Position numbers and translations under genes: made by a program
Part shown: one piece after another, positions 1-9,453 of the stretch
How the letters are laid out: every line of letters starts with the position of its first letter
How positions within the stretch are numbered: the first letter of the stretch is position 1
Origin: Chitinophagaceae bacterium
GTDB taxonomy: Bacteria; Bacteroidota; Bacteroidia; Chitinophagales; Chitinophagaceae
Length of the DNA: 64,000 nucleotides
Assembly: GCA_023957155.1 (NCBI GenBank)
Contig: JAMLHK010000017.1
Location: 1-64,000, forward strand
Direction: 5' to 3'
The notes under the pieces: model-generated
What the model was told of the DNA's origin: nothing
The model's input: the letters and a program-made list of their open reading frames with translations, nothing else
The model's database searches: none

Positions 1-51
1 GGGGATTTAAACATTCCAGAAACAATAAAACAATTGATTTTGACAACCTAA
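1..51 (+). CDS. Possible C-terminal end of an upstream gene (partial)
   Basis: The first frame is open from the window edge to a TAA at 49-51 and encodes 16 residues ending in IKQLILTT. Only 13 bases separate it from the next start codon, so it may be the tail of a gene co-transcribed with the ThuA/sugar dehydrogenase lipoprotein. It is too short to identify, and the open frame could be chance. Confidence 0.3.
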   Translation, partial: GDLNIPETIKQLILTT

Positions 52-64
52 AATAAATACGCTC

Positions 65-2155
65 ATGACTACGCACATTATTAAAATATTTTTTTTACTC
101 TGGCTGAGCTCTTTGGTCATTAGCTGTAATACCACTTCTACCCCAAATTCCAGGAAAGTACTACTATTTACAAAGACGGTGGAGTTTCACCATAAATCTA
201 TTGAGGGTGGAATTAAGATGTTTGAAAAACTCGGACACGAAAATAACCTGTCTTTTATTGTATCTGAAGATCCTTCAATATTCAACGATGATAGCCTTAA
301 GCAATTTAACGCTGTTGTATTTTTAAGTACAACCGGGGAGATCCTGGATTACAGGCAGCAATTGTGTTTTAAGAGATATATTGAAGCAGGAGGAGGATTT
401 ATGGGGATTCATGGATCCAGTGCATCTTTATCTCATTCGGATTGGTACAGAGGGCTCGTAGGGACTTATTTCAAAAATCATTCAACGATACAGAAAGCCA
501 GGCTAATTGTACATAAAGATAAAAAGTTCCCGGTTACCGACTCACTTCAGACACCCTGGATTTTTGAAGATGAATGGTATAATTGGGAGGCCGTACCTGA
601 GAACGTTAACGTATTGGTAAGCGTAGACGAAGCATCTTATCGCGGAGGTGAATATGGCAAAATACATCCGTTGGTATGGTATCATGAATATGATGGGGGA
701 AAGTCTTTTTACATGGCATTAGGACATACTACGGAATCGTATTCCAACCCGAAATTCATTGGGCTGGTTCATGACGGGATAAATTATGTTTGTAATGATA
801 CAGGGTTAGACTATTCCCATGTTAAGACTCCGGCTCCCCCTGAACAAAATGCTTTCAGAAAGGAAATGTTAGTAGATAATGCTTCTGTCCAGGAGCCTAT
901 GGGAATGTCTGTTTCGGATGACGGAAGAATTTTTTATATTGAAAGAAGAGGGAATGTAAGAGTATACGATATAGATAGAAAACAAACGAGCATTATTGGC
1001 ACTGTGCCGGTTTATTCTGAACATGAAGACGGGTTGTTGGGTATTGCTCTTGATCCCGGGTTCAGTCAAAACCAGTGGATATATTTATTTTATTCTGCTC
1101 CCAGCAATCAGTTTAATTATCATCTTTCACGGTTTAGATATGATCCCGAAACTAATCACCTGATTGACACTACTGAGATCGTTATTTTAAAGATCCATCA
1201 GGAACACGCATATAGTAATCACACGGGAGGTCGTCTTTGCTTTGATAAACAGGGAAACCTGTTTATCACTGTGGGAGATAATACCATCCCTTTTGCTTCT
1301 AAGGGCTATGCTCCCATTGATCAGCGGGCAGACAGAACGGAGTATGATGCAGCAAGGAGCTCGGGAAATACAAATGATTTACGGGGAAAAATTCTTCGCA
1401 TCCATCCCGAACCGGATGGTTCCTATAGTATCCCTGAAGGCAATCTTTTTCCCCGGGGAATGGTCAAGACCAGACCGGAGATATATATTATGGGATGCAG
1501 AAACCCATTTAGCATTTCAATAGATCCCCGAACCAATTTCCTGTATTGGGGAGATGTAGGTCCGGATGCTCGTAAAGACAGTGTAGAAGGACCAAGAGGT
1601 TATGATGAAGTAAACCAGGCAAGAAGAGCAGGTAATTTTGGATGGCCTTTCTTTATTGCCAATAATAAACCCTATGCAGAAGTTGATTTTAGAAAAGAAA
1701 AAACGGGGAACTTATTTGATTTTGAAGCCCCGCAAAATAATAGTCCGCGAAATACCGGTGTGAAAATACTTCCTCCTGCACAAAAAGCATTTATATGGTA
1801 CCCTTATGCAGCATCACAGGAGTTTCCGTGGATTGGTTCAGGAGGTAGGACTGCAATGGCGGGGCCTGTATATTATTATAGTAATGATTCTTCGCTGTCT
1901 GGTCAAAGACTACCTGAATATTATAATGGAGGTCTATTCATTTATGACTGGATTAGGAATTGGATTAAAGTAGTCCGGATGGATGCTAATGGGAATTACA
2001 CGGCAATGGAAGATTTTATGCCGGGGGAACATGTTTCACGGATTATTGATATGCAACTTGGTCCTGATGGAATATTGTATTTGCTGGAATATGGAAATGT
2101 CTGGTATCAGGCCAATCCCGATGCAGGTATTTCAAGGATTAGCCGCTCATTTTAA
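65..2155 (+). CDS. ThuA domain + PQQ-type glucose/sorbosone dehydrogenase lipoprotein
   Basis: A 696-residue predicted lipoprotein; the signal peptide ends in the lipobox LVISC with Cys21. Residues about 30-245 form a ThuA-like (class I glutamine amidotransferase-like) domain, seen in VLLFTKTVEFHH and GGGFMGIHGSSAS. Residues about 265-690 form a soluble glucose/sorbosone dehydrogenase beta-propeller, seen in GLLGIALDPGF, DLRGKILRIHP, MGCRNPFSISIDP and GDVGPDA. Family knowledge suggests periplasmic or surface PQQ-dependent sugar oxidation or carbohydrate turnover. Larger Bacteroidota relatives often carry a PKD domain, cytochrome c or carbohydrate-binding domain after the propeller; this one stops after the propeller. 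It lies just upstream of a SusCD locus, so a shared carbohydrate role is an inference. Substrate unknown. Confidence 0.85.
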   Translation: MTTHIIKIFFLLWLSSLVISCNTTSTPNSRKVLLFTKTVEFHHKSIEGGIKMFEKLGHENNLSFIVSEDPSIFNDDSLKQFNAVVFLSTTGEILDYRQQLCFKRYIEAGGGFMGIHGSSASLSHSDWYRGLVGTYFKNHSTIQKARLIVHKDKKFPVTDSLQTPWIFEDEWYNWEAVPENVNVLVSVDEASYRGGEYGKIHPLVWYHEYDGGKSFYMALGHTTESYSNPKFIGLVHDGINYVCNDTGLDYSHVKTPAPPEQNAFRKEMLVDNASVQEPMGMSVSDDGRIFYIERRGNVRVYDIDRKQTSIIGTVPVYSEHEDGLLGIALDPGFSQNQWIYLFYSAPSNQFNYHLSRFRYDPETNHLIDTTEIVILKIHQEHAYSNHTGGRLCFDKQGNLFITVGDNTIPFASKGYAPIDQRADRTEYDAARSSGNTNDLRGKILRIHPEPDGSYSIPEGNLFPRGMVKTRPEIYIMGCRNPFSISIDPRTNFLYWGDVGPDARKDSVEGPRGYDEVNQARRAGNFGWPFFIANNKPYAEVDFRKEKTGNLFDFEAPQNNSPRNTGVKILPPAQKAFIWYPYAASQEFPWIGSGGRTAMAGPVYYYSNDSSLSGQRLPEYYNGGLFIYDWIRNWIKVVRMDANGNYTAMEDFMPGEHVSRIIDMQLGPDGILYLLEYGNVWYQANPDAGISRISRSF

Positions 2156-2239
2156 GCAGTAAAATAATATAAATCGCTATGATGGTACTACAATAGGTGG
2201 ATTAAACCCGAACAGTAATGGATACTCAAAATCTTCACC

Positions 2240-2875
2240 ATGGAAATGGACTTTTTTTCCTACCTTTCCAATCGCTTGTCGTTCAACTTGGAAAACTTAT
2301 CACAATATGGATCTAAAGAACTCCTGGCTCTACTAAAACAGGATAGTTCGTCAGCCTTTACCCAAATCTATCTCAGATACTGGAAACAACTGTTTGCTAT
2401 TGCCTATAACAGGTTAAAAGAAATAGAGACCGCTGAAGATATTGTACATGACGTATTTACGGCTTTATGGGACAACAGGCATATTATTCAGATTGACACG
2501 CTCGAAAGTTATCTTGCCGCTGCAACAAAGTATATGGTACTTGGCCGATTTCGTAAGCTGGAGAGAGTAAAAAGGTACAATAACCTTTATGTAGCGCCGG
2601 AACCGGATATTTCTCCCGAATCCTCTTTACACTACAAACGCATTTTAGAGATTGTAAAACGGCAAGTGGATAACCTGCCGGAAAGATGCAGACTGATCTT
2701 TATTTACAGCCGTAACGAAGGCTTGTCAACAAAGGAGATTGCCCAAAAACTCAATATATCTCCTAAAACCGTCGAAAACCAGCTTACGAAGGCTATTAAG
2801 TCTATTAAGGCGGTTGCCAGATCATTCACCATCAGTACTATACCCGCAATTTTTACCATTTTGATTACAGCATAA
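2240..2875 (+). CDS. RNA polymerase ECF sigma factor (FecI-like)
   Basis: A 211-residue ECF sigma-70 factor. Region 2 lies at about residues 35-105 (AFTQIYLRYWKQLFAIAYNRL, then AEDIVHDVFTALWDNR) and region 4 at about 145-190, with the helix-turn-helix GLSTKEIAQKLNISPKTVEN. It is followed 71 bases later by a FecR anti-sigma factor and then SusC/SusD, the standard order for cell-surface-signalling control of TonB-dependent uptake in Bacteroidota. Unusual is a hydrophobic C-terminal tail of about 18 residues after region 4 (FTISTIPAIFTILITA). The ATG at 2240 could be replaced by the in-frame ATG two codons later. Confidence 0.93.
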   Translation: MEMDFFSYLSNRLSFNLENLSQYGSKELLALLKQDSSSAFTQIYLRYWKQLFAIAYNRLKEIETAEDIVHDVFTALWDNRHIIQIDTLESYLAAATKYMVLGRFRKLERVKRYNNLYVAPEPDISPESSLHYKRILEIVKRQVDNLPERCRLIFIYSRNEGLSTKEIAQKLNISPKTVENQLTKAIKSIKAVARSFTISTIPAIFTILITA

Positions 2876-2946
2876 GTTTTTTTCTAAAACGAATAGGGGA
2901 AATATTAGGTCTCGTACACTTACCTGGTATATCCCTTAGTATATCT

Positions 2947-4119
2947 ATGCCTATACCACAGCATATACAACGTCTCATCGGGAAATACCTTGCAGGGGAG
3001 ATCAGCAGGGAAGAATCAGCCATTCTTGACGAATGGTATCATTCTTTTAATGATCATGAAGTTGAAATTACTGCAACGGATAATCTTAATGAGGAAGTGA
3101 TAAAGAACCGTATTCACAAAAGGCTTTTGGAAGATATCCTGCAAAAGCAGGCGTTACAGGTTATAAAGCCCAGGCGGCGCCGGTATATACCTGCCGCTGC
3201 TGCAGCACTCATTATTTTGGGTTTATCCTATTTTTTCTTCTTCAACTCGGGGAAGCCCGGGTTTGCCCCAACCAGAATAACCAATACTACTTCACCCAAC
3301 AATGATATAGCACCGGGTGGCAATAAAGCGGTATTGATACTTGCCAATGGCTCATCTATTCCTCTCGACAGTATTTCTAATGGTATAATTTCAAAACAGG
3401 GAAACATTGACGTAAATAAAACGGCTAATGGGTTGCTTTCTTACAGCATTAATAGTAAGGATATAACAGGAGGCAATGCTGAACTTTATAATACCATTGC
3501 CACGCCCCGCGGCGGTCAGTACCAGGTAACACTCTCTGATGGCACTAAAGTGTGGCTTAATTCCGGGTCTTCCATACATTTCCCCGTGGCTTTTACAGGC
3601 AATGAAAGAAAGGTGGACATAACCGGTGAGGCTTACTTTGAAGTGGTGAAGGACGAAACAAAACCCTTTAAGGTATTAACGACTTCATCAGCTGTGGAAG
3701 TGCTGGGCACTCATTTTAACATAAACGCCTATGACGATGAGGCATCGGTAAAGACCACGCTGCTGGAAGGAAAAGTAACGGTTTCTGGTAAGAACGAGAT
3801 TCCTCACCTGCTGGCACCTGGCCAGCAATCGTCAGTAAACAAAGAAGGAAAAATTTCAGTGACTGGAGATGTGAACACAGAAGACGTTATAGCCTGGAAA
3901 AACGGGCGCTTTCAATATACATCCGTCGATTTAAAATCGATACTCAGGCAAATTTCCCGCTGGTACAATGTTGATATTGAATATCGCGGGGATGTAAATC
4001 TTGACTTTACCGGTCAACTGCCCCGTAGCGCAACCGTATCAAAAGTGTTTGAGAAACTGGAGATGACAGGCGAAGTACATTTCAGGATTGAAGGAAGGAA
4101 AATCATTGTTACACCTTAA
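2947..4119 (+). CDS. FecR family anti-sigma factor
   Basis: A 390-residue inner-membrane anti-sigma regulator. The cytoplasmic N-terminus (about 1-75) should hold the partner ECF sigma. A single membrane segment lies near 80-98 (IPAAAAALIILGLSYFFFF). The periplasmic FecR domain follows at about 185-285 (TPRGGQYQVTLSDGTKVWLN, GEAYFEVVKD, VLGTHFNINAY, LLEGKVTV), and a C-terminal DUF4974/STN-like domain at about 315-388 (DLKSILRQISRWYNVDIEY). It is expected to relay substrate occupancy from the STN domain of the SusC protein encoded next to the sigma factor. The gene sits between sigma and susC, as usual for this family. Confidence 0.95.
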   Translation: MPIPQHIQRLIGKYLAGEISREESAILDEWYHSFNDHEVEITATDNLNEEVIKNRIHKRLLEDILQKQALQVIKPRRRRYIPAAAAALIILGLSYFFFFNSGKPGFAPTRITNTTSPNNDIAPGGNKAVLILANGSSIPLDSISNGIISKQGNIDVNKTANGLLSYSINSKDITGGNAELYNTIATPRGGQYQVTLSDGTKVWLNSGSSIHFPVAFTGNERKVDITGEAYFEVVKDETKPFKVLTTSSAVEVLGTHFNINAYDDEASVKTTLLEGKVTVSGKNEIPHLLAPGQQSSVNKEGKISVTGDVNTEDVIAWKNGRFQYTSVDLKSILRQISRWYNVDIEYRGDVNLDFTGQLPRSATVSKVFEKLEMTGEVHFRIEGRKIIVTP

Positions 4120-4315
4120 AATAATAAAAATGCCCAACTGCTTTTTTGTACGGGATGGATAAGGGTAAAACGATTTCAAATAAAAACCGGGAACTGGTGC
4201 TACAGCCCCCGGCAGTTGTTTGAAATGCTGACATAAACCAATCTGCAACGACTTGCTTATTCATCATCACCGCCAGTATGAAAATTCATAACCGGCGGAC
4301 AAACAATACAAATAT

Positions 4316-7300
4316 ATGTATTTAACTGCTTATTGTAAATCCGCAGCAGATGCCGGCGGTTTATTAACCAAAGCAATCCGGATTATGAAACTTACCACAG
4401 TTTTTATAATCGCTGCCTGTCTCCAGGTAAGTGCTAGGGTTTATTCACAAAGAATAACACTCAGTGGCAAAAACATTTCACTACAAAAAGTATTCGAGGA
4501 AATAAAAAAACAAACCGGCTATCAGTTTTTTTACGCAGACAGAACCATCAAATCTGCCAAAACGGTTTCGCTGAATCTGAAAAGAGTACCTTTAGAACGG
4601 GCTTTGAATATAATATTCGAAAATCAGCCCCTCACCTTTGGCATCTCTGAAAATACCATTGTTGTAAAAAGAAAACCCCTTGCAGCCCCCGTTCCTTCCG
4701 AAACAACGTTGCCGGCTCCTCCGCCATCGGACATCCAGATAAGTGGAAAGGTAACAGACGAAAAGGGGCAGCCACTGGAAGGTGCAACGGTATTAGTGAA
4801 GGGAACAAATAACGGAACCAAAACCGATGCGAATGGGAGCTTTATCCTTGAGGCAGCGCCTAATGCTACATTGGTAATTTCCTATGTTGGTTTTGAGACT
4901 ACAGAAGTGAAGGCATCAGGCCGTACCATTTCAATTCAATTAAAAGCCTCCATCAGCACATCCGAACAGATTGTGGTGGTGGGTTACGGCAGCCAGAGAA
5001 AGAGTGACATTACCGGTGCTGTTTCAAAAGTAGACATGGACAAAGCCAAGGCCATACCTACTACTAATATTGCGGAAATGATAAGGGGACAGGCAGCAGG
5101 CGTGCAGGTAACTTTACTTTCTGCAAGACCGGGTGGCAACTCCAACATATTAATCAGGGGTAAGAAATCCATTCGCGGATTAAACGACCCGTTAATTGTA
5201 CTGGACGGCTTCCCCATAGAAAATATCAATGATGTAAATCCTGATGATATCGCTTCGATAGAAATTCTAAAGGATGCTTCAGCTCAGGCCATATACGGTG
5301 CAAGAGCTTCTAATGGCGTAATACTTATTACCACCCAAAAAGGAAAAGCGGGTAAAATGCGTGTTAGGGTAAATTCCTACCTTACCACTCATAAGCTCAC
5401 AAAAAACTTTGATTTATATACAGCAGAGGAATTTGCCGAGTTGAGAAGAGAAGCCGTAAGAACTCAATTTGGCTCCTACCAGACTGACGATGTAAATTTT
5501 CAGGGACTGGAGGGTAATAACTTCTCAAAGGGACGATTTGTAAACTGGGAAGATGAAGTGCTGCAGACCGGTCTTATCAGCAGCAATACGGTAAGTGTTA
5601 TGGGGGGAACAGAAAGCACCAAGCTCTTTACCAGTGCAAATTACTTTACTCAAAGAGGGCTGATCCCGACAGCCGATTACAAAAGAGGCTCTTTCCGTAT
5701 TAATCTCGATCAGAAAATAAACAACAGGGCAAGCATTGAAGCTAACCTGAGCTTCGCAACTGATAAACAAAGAAAGGAAACCAATAATCTTGACTTTATT
5801 ACGATTTCTCCGTTTACAGGGCCTTATGATTCTACAGGTTCCCTGATAAAGCTGGTAGCCGGCGCCAATGCCAGCAGCAGCACTTTAAACCCGCTATGGG
5901 ATATAAGAGAATCTGACAATGATACAAAAACAAACCTGCTGAACTTAAACCTGGTACTCAATTATGAACTGAGTAAAAATTTTTCATATAAGCTCAATAC
6001 ATTGCTTAGCCGCCGCAATGTGGATGAAGGAATTTACTTAACAAAACAGCATTCTGTTGGTTTGCCGTTGAATGGCAGCGCATCAGTTGCCAATACATTG
6101 CGGGAAGAATATCTTATAGAAAATATTCTTAACTACAACGGACAAATAAACAACAATAATAAAATTGATATTACGCTGGTGCAGTCTGTAAACCAGCGCA
6201 ATACCTCTAAAACCACATCAACCGGTACAGGTTTTGGAAGCGATGTACTGGGATATGACGGTATTTCCAACGCCCTCATTTTTAAAACAAACAGGGTTGA
6301 GGAGCAGTACCGGCTTGCTTCCTTTCTGGGACGGCTGCGGTATAACCTGATGGACAAATACCTCCTGAGCTTTACAGCCAGAAAAGATGGTGCATCTGTA
6401 TTCGCGAAAAGCAAAAAATGGGGATTCTTCCCGGCAGCATCTTTTGCATGGCAAATGCATAAGGAAAGATTTCTTCAAAATATCAAAGCCATTAATCAGT
6501 TAAAATGGAGGCTAAGCTATGGTTCGGTGGGTAACCAGTCGCTTGATCCTTATTCCACGCTGGGCGTAGTAGGTAACACGCCTTATGTTTTTGGTTCAGC
6601 TATTGTGGCAGGAGCATTGCCAGGCACGGTATTACCTAACCCCACCCTCACATGGGAAACATCAACTACCTTTAACGCCGGGCTTGATTTCGGGCTGCTT
6701 AATAATCGTCTTACAGGTACAATCGAATACTACAATACCCAAACAACCGATTTGCTTACGGACATTACACTGGGCGGCGCTTCCGGTTTTAGTTCAATGA
6801 TCACCAATGGCGGAAAGTCGCAGAACAGAGGAATTGAAATTTTGCTTACGGGTCATATTCTTCGCAATACCAACTGGGACTGGAGTATTACTACTGCATT
6901 TACCTCAAATAAAAACAAAGTTCTTAAAACAGGAATAGTGGATATCAATGGAGATCCGAAGGATGATATAGCCCGTAACAGGTTTGTAGGACAGCCAATA
7001 GATGTGATCCGTACCATGATGTTTGATGGCATCTTCCAAACGGATGACGAAGCCATTGCTTCTGCACAAGGCACATTAGGCGGTACAGTTACGCCATTCA
7101 CGCCATTAACTGTTTTAAAAGCAGGTTCGATCCGAATAAAAGACGTAGATGGAGACGGCAGGATTACAGATGCAGATAATGTGATCATCAGCCAAAACCC
7201 CGACTGGTTCGGGTCTGTGTCTACGACCCTCACTTACAAAAATTTTGAACTGCTTGCTGATTTTTATATCGTACAGGGTGCAACAAAGCGGAACCCCTAC

Positions 7301-7666
7301 TTAGGCGATTTTAACCAGGGAGGCACTTTGCAATCATATCGCAACGGGATAAAAGTTGATTACTGGACACCCGAAAACCCTTCCACTACACATCCCCGTC
7401 CCAATTATGCAAGCGGGCAGGCTCCGCCCCATACCGGTTTGCTTACTATAGCCGACGCTTCTTATACAAGGTTGCGAACGCTTTCGCTGGGATACAATGT
7501 ACCGCAATCTGTTTTGGGCAGGTTAAAGATGAGCAGCCTGAGGGCTTACATTACGGCTAACAACCTGGTTACCATTACAGACTATAAATCGTACAGTCCC
7601 GAGAATAACCCCAATGACTTTCCCGATACCAAAGGCTTCACCTTTGGTGTGAATATAGGTCTTTAA
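4316..7666 (+). CDS. SusC/RagA family TonB-linked outer membrane receptor
   Basis: A 1116-residue outer-membrane transporter. After the signal region (MKLTTVFIIAACLQVSA at about residue 24) there is an STN signalling domain at about 55-110 (SLQKVFEEIKKQTGYQFFY), a carboxypeptidase-regulatory-like domain at about 142-212 (ISGKVTDEKGQPLEGATVLVKG), a plug at about 220-345 (VVVGYGSQRKSDITGAVS, LIRGKKSIRG, ASAQAIYGARASNGVILITT) and a 22-strand-type barrel to the C-terminus. The STN domain marks it as a signalling receptor for the FecI/FecR pair upstream. ATG 4316 gives a typical extended signal peptide; ATG 4385 is an alternative start. It pairs with the SusD gene 24 bases downstream. The substrate (glycan, peptide or siderophore) cannot be read from sequence. 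Confidence 0.95.
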   Translation: MYLTAYCKSAADAGGLLTKAIRIMKLTTVFIIAACLQVSARVYSQRITLSGKNISLQKVFEEIKKQTGYQFFYADRTIKSAKTVSLNLKRVPLERALNIIFENQPLTFGISENTIVVKRKPLAAPVPSETTLPAPPPSDIQISGKVTDEKGQPLEGATVLVKGTNNGTKTDANGSFILEAAPNATLVISYVGFETTEVKASGRTISIQLKASISTSEQIVVVGYGSQRKSDITGAVSKVDMDKAKAIPTTNIAEMIRGQAAGVQVTLLSARPGGNSNILIRGKKSIRGLNDPLIVLDGFPIENINDVNPDDIASIEILKDASAQAIYGARASNGVILITTQKGKAGKMRVRVNSYLTTHKLTKNFDLYTAEEFAELRREAVRTQFGSYQTDDVNFQGLEGNNFSKGRFVNWEDEVLQTGLISSNTVSVMGGTESTKLFTSANYFTQRGLIPTADYKRGSFRINLDQKINNRASIEANLSFATDKQRKETNNLDFITISPFTGPYDSTGSLIKLVAGANASSSTLNPLWDIRESDNDTKTNLLNLNLVLNYELSKNFSYKLNTLLSRRNVDEGIYLTKQHSVGLPLNGSASVANTLREEYLIENILNYNGQINNNNKIDITLVQSVNQRNTSKTTSTGTGFGSDVLGYDGISNALIFKTNRVEEQYRLASFLGRLRYNLMDKYLLSFTARKDGASVFAKSKKWGFFPAASFAWQMHKERFLQNIKAINQLKWRLSYGSVGNQSLDPYSTLGVVGNTPYVFGSAIVAGALPGTVLPNPTLTWETSTTFNAGLDFGLLNNRLTGTIEYYNTQTTDLLTDITLGGASGFSSMITNGGKSQNRGIEILLTGHILRNTNWDWSITTAFTSNKNKVLKTGIVDINGDPKDDIARNRFVGQPIDVIRTMMFDGIFQTDDEAIASAQGTLGGTVTPFTPLTVLKAGSIRIKDVDGDGRITDADNVIISQNPDWFGSVSTTLTYKNFELLADFYIVQGATKRNPYLGDFNQGGTLQSYRNGIKVDYWTPENPSTTHPRPNYASGQAPPHTGLLTIADASYTRLRTLSLGYNVPQSVLGRLKMSSLRAYITANNLVTITDYKSYSPENNPNDFPDTKGFTFGVNIGL

Positions 7667-7690
7667 TTCATCAATGAAAAAAGGAACAAA

Positions 7691-9382
7691 ATGAAACGAA
7701 ATAATTTTTATAATATATGGGGAATTGCCTTGCTTGCAATTGCTCTAACTTCTTCCTGTAAAAAATACCTGGAAGAAAAGCCTACCACCCAGTTCACAGC
7801 AGACTTTGTATTTAATACGCCCGAGGGTCTTGAGGCAGGAGTAAATGCCCTGTACAGTTTTCAACGGGAGTTTTGGGAAAATGGCGCCAATAACGGCTCC
7901 AATCCTATTGTAATAGACGCAAAAGATGATCTTACCATAAACCGAAATGCAGAAGTGGCAAATTATGGAAGAATGTTTTGTGGCACCACTCCTGATAATG
8001 ATTGTGGAGGAGTATATAGCAATTACTGGCGAACATATTACAAGATTATTGACAGAGCCAATGCACTGATAAAAGCGGCCGATGCAATCACCATGGATGA
8101 ATCAACAAAGAAAAGGCTGGTGGGCGAAGCGAAATTCTTCAGGGCTAATTCCATATTTATTTTATACAGGCTCTTTAATAATATTTATGTAACAACGGAA
8201 CCTACCACACCTGAAAACGCATTAACTATAATTCAGGACAAAACCCCCGTAGCCGATATATATAAGCAAATAAATGAAGATCTTACCTACTCAATTGAAA
8301 ATCTTCCCTGGACAACCAATGAGTTTGGAAGAATAACACAAGCAGCAGCAAGGCACGTAAAGGCCGATGTGGCCTTGTGGCAGCAGAACTGGCAGGAAGC
8401 CAAATCACAGGCTGAGGCCGTAATTGCGCAAACCGGAACTCATAGCCTGGTTGCTCAAACCGGGCTGGTTTTTCGCGGGGATTTAAAGAATACTGAAAAC
8501 CTGTGGGTATTGCAATGGAAAAGAAACGAGAATGGTAAGGCGCATAAAATAAATTTTAATCTTATGCCGAACTATGCTGAACTAACTCCAGGTTCAAAAT
8601 ATTCCATTGAGCAGGGAGGAAGAGGATTTGGATGGCTTACATTAAATAACTACCTGCGCGACCTGCTTGCGGCAGATCCGAATGATACCAGGATAAAAGG
8701 CGCTTACTATATAAAGGATTATGTATTCAACGATGCCGCTACTTTACCAACCGGGCAGGTATTGGGAGCTGTTCTGAATTTTGCGCCAACTACACCATGG
8801 AAAGAGTTTGATGAATCGGCCGCAAACCGCAACGGTTTTTTCATACGCATGAATGCCGGGTGTAAAAAATATTTCCCTGATGATGGAATACCAACAGAAG
8901 ATAACCAGACAAAAAACATTGCCGTTTTTCGTTTGGCAGAAACCATGCTGTTTGCAGCAGAGGCTAATTTAATGCTGGGCAATATCGGAACGTCAACAGA
9001 TGGTGCAACAGCAGGAACTGCCCTGGGTCAGCTAAATGCCGTACGGGTAAGAGCAGGTACCGAACGGGCAACAGCAATTACTATAGATTCCGTTTTAAAT
9101 GAGCAGGCAAGAGAATTGGCCTTTGAAGGCAAACGGTTATATATGCTAAAGCGTTTGGGTTTACTCTACAACTACATTGTTGATCACTCGGGATACGGCA
9201 TGCCCGGAGATCTCAGCCCCGAAAATTCAACAGCAGGAGGTGCCGATAATACGCCGGGAAAGCCATTACCCTATAGGACTGATGCAAGGAGGGCTATGCA
9301 ATCACATATGGTTAATTGGCCCATACCCCGGGCAGAAATGAATTTACTGGGTCCTAATTATCCGCAAAATACGGGGTATTAA
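7691..9382 (+). CDS. SusD/RagB family nutrient-binding outer membrane lipoprotein
   Basis: A 563-residue SusD-like lipoprotein that caps the SusC barrel and binds substrate at the cell surface. The signal peptide ends in a lipobox before Cys (SSCKKYL). Family hallmarks are the N-terminal LEEKPTTQFTADFVFNTPEGLEAGVNALY, an SNYWRTYYKIIDRANALI helix, the TPR-like region VGEAKFFRANSIFILYRLF, and the C-terminal NEQARELAFEGKRLYMLKRLG and NWPIPRAEMNL. It is translated directly after susC in the same operon, and transcription ends at the strong hairpin just downstream. Confidence 0.95.
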   Translation: MKRNNFYNIWGIALLAIALTSSCKKYLEEKPTTQFTADFVFNTPEGLEAGVNALYSFQREFWENGANNGSNPIVIDAKDDLTINRNAEVANYGRMFCGTTPDNDCGGVYSNYWRTYYKIIDRANALIKAADAITMDESTKKRLVGEAKFFRANSIFILYRLFNNIYVTTEPTTPENALTIIQDKTPVADIYKQINEDLTYSIENLPWTTNEFGRITQAAARHVKADVALWQQNWQEAKSQAEAVIAQTGTHSLVAQTGLVFRGDLKNTENLWVLQWKRNENGKAHKINFNLMPNYAELTPGSKYSIEQGGRGFGWLTLNNYLRDLLAADPNDTRIKGAYYIKDYVFNDAATLPTGQVLGAVLNFAPTTPWKEFDESAANRNGFFIRMNAGCKKYFPDDGIPTEDNQTKNIAVFRLAETMLFAAEANLMLGNIGTSTDGATAGTALGQLNAVRVRAGTERATAITIDSVLNEQARELAFEGKRLYMLKRLGLLYNYIVDHSGYGMPGDLSPENSTAGGADNTPGKPLPYRTDARRAMQSHMVNWPIPRAEMNLLGPNYPQNTGY

Positions 9383-9419
9383 TATTTAACAGTTTTTGAA
9401 AAGCCATAAGCAATCTCGT

Positions 9420-9449
9420 AAGAAGGGGTGCGAACACCCCTTCTTTAAA
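9420..9449. terminator. Bidirectional intrinsic terminator between susD and araC-type gene
   Basis: A perfect 11-bp stem, AAGAAGGGGTG at 9420-9430 and CACCCCTTCTT at 9435-9445, closes on a CGAA tetraloop. A T run follows on the plus strand and the A run gives U's on the minus strand. It serves both converging genes. Confidence 0.92.
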
Positions 9450-9453
9450 GTCA

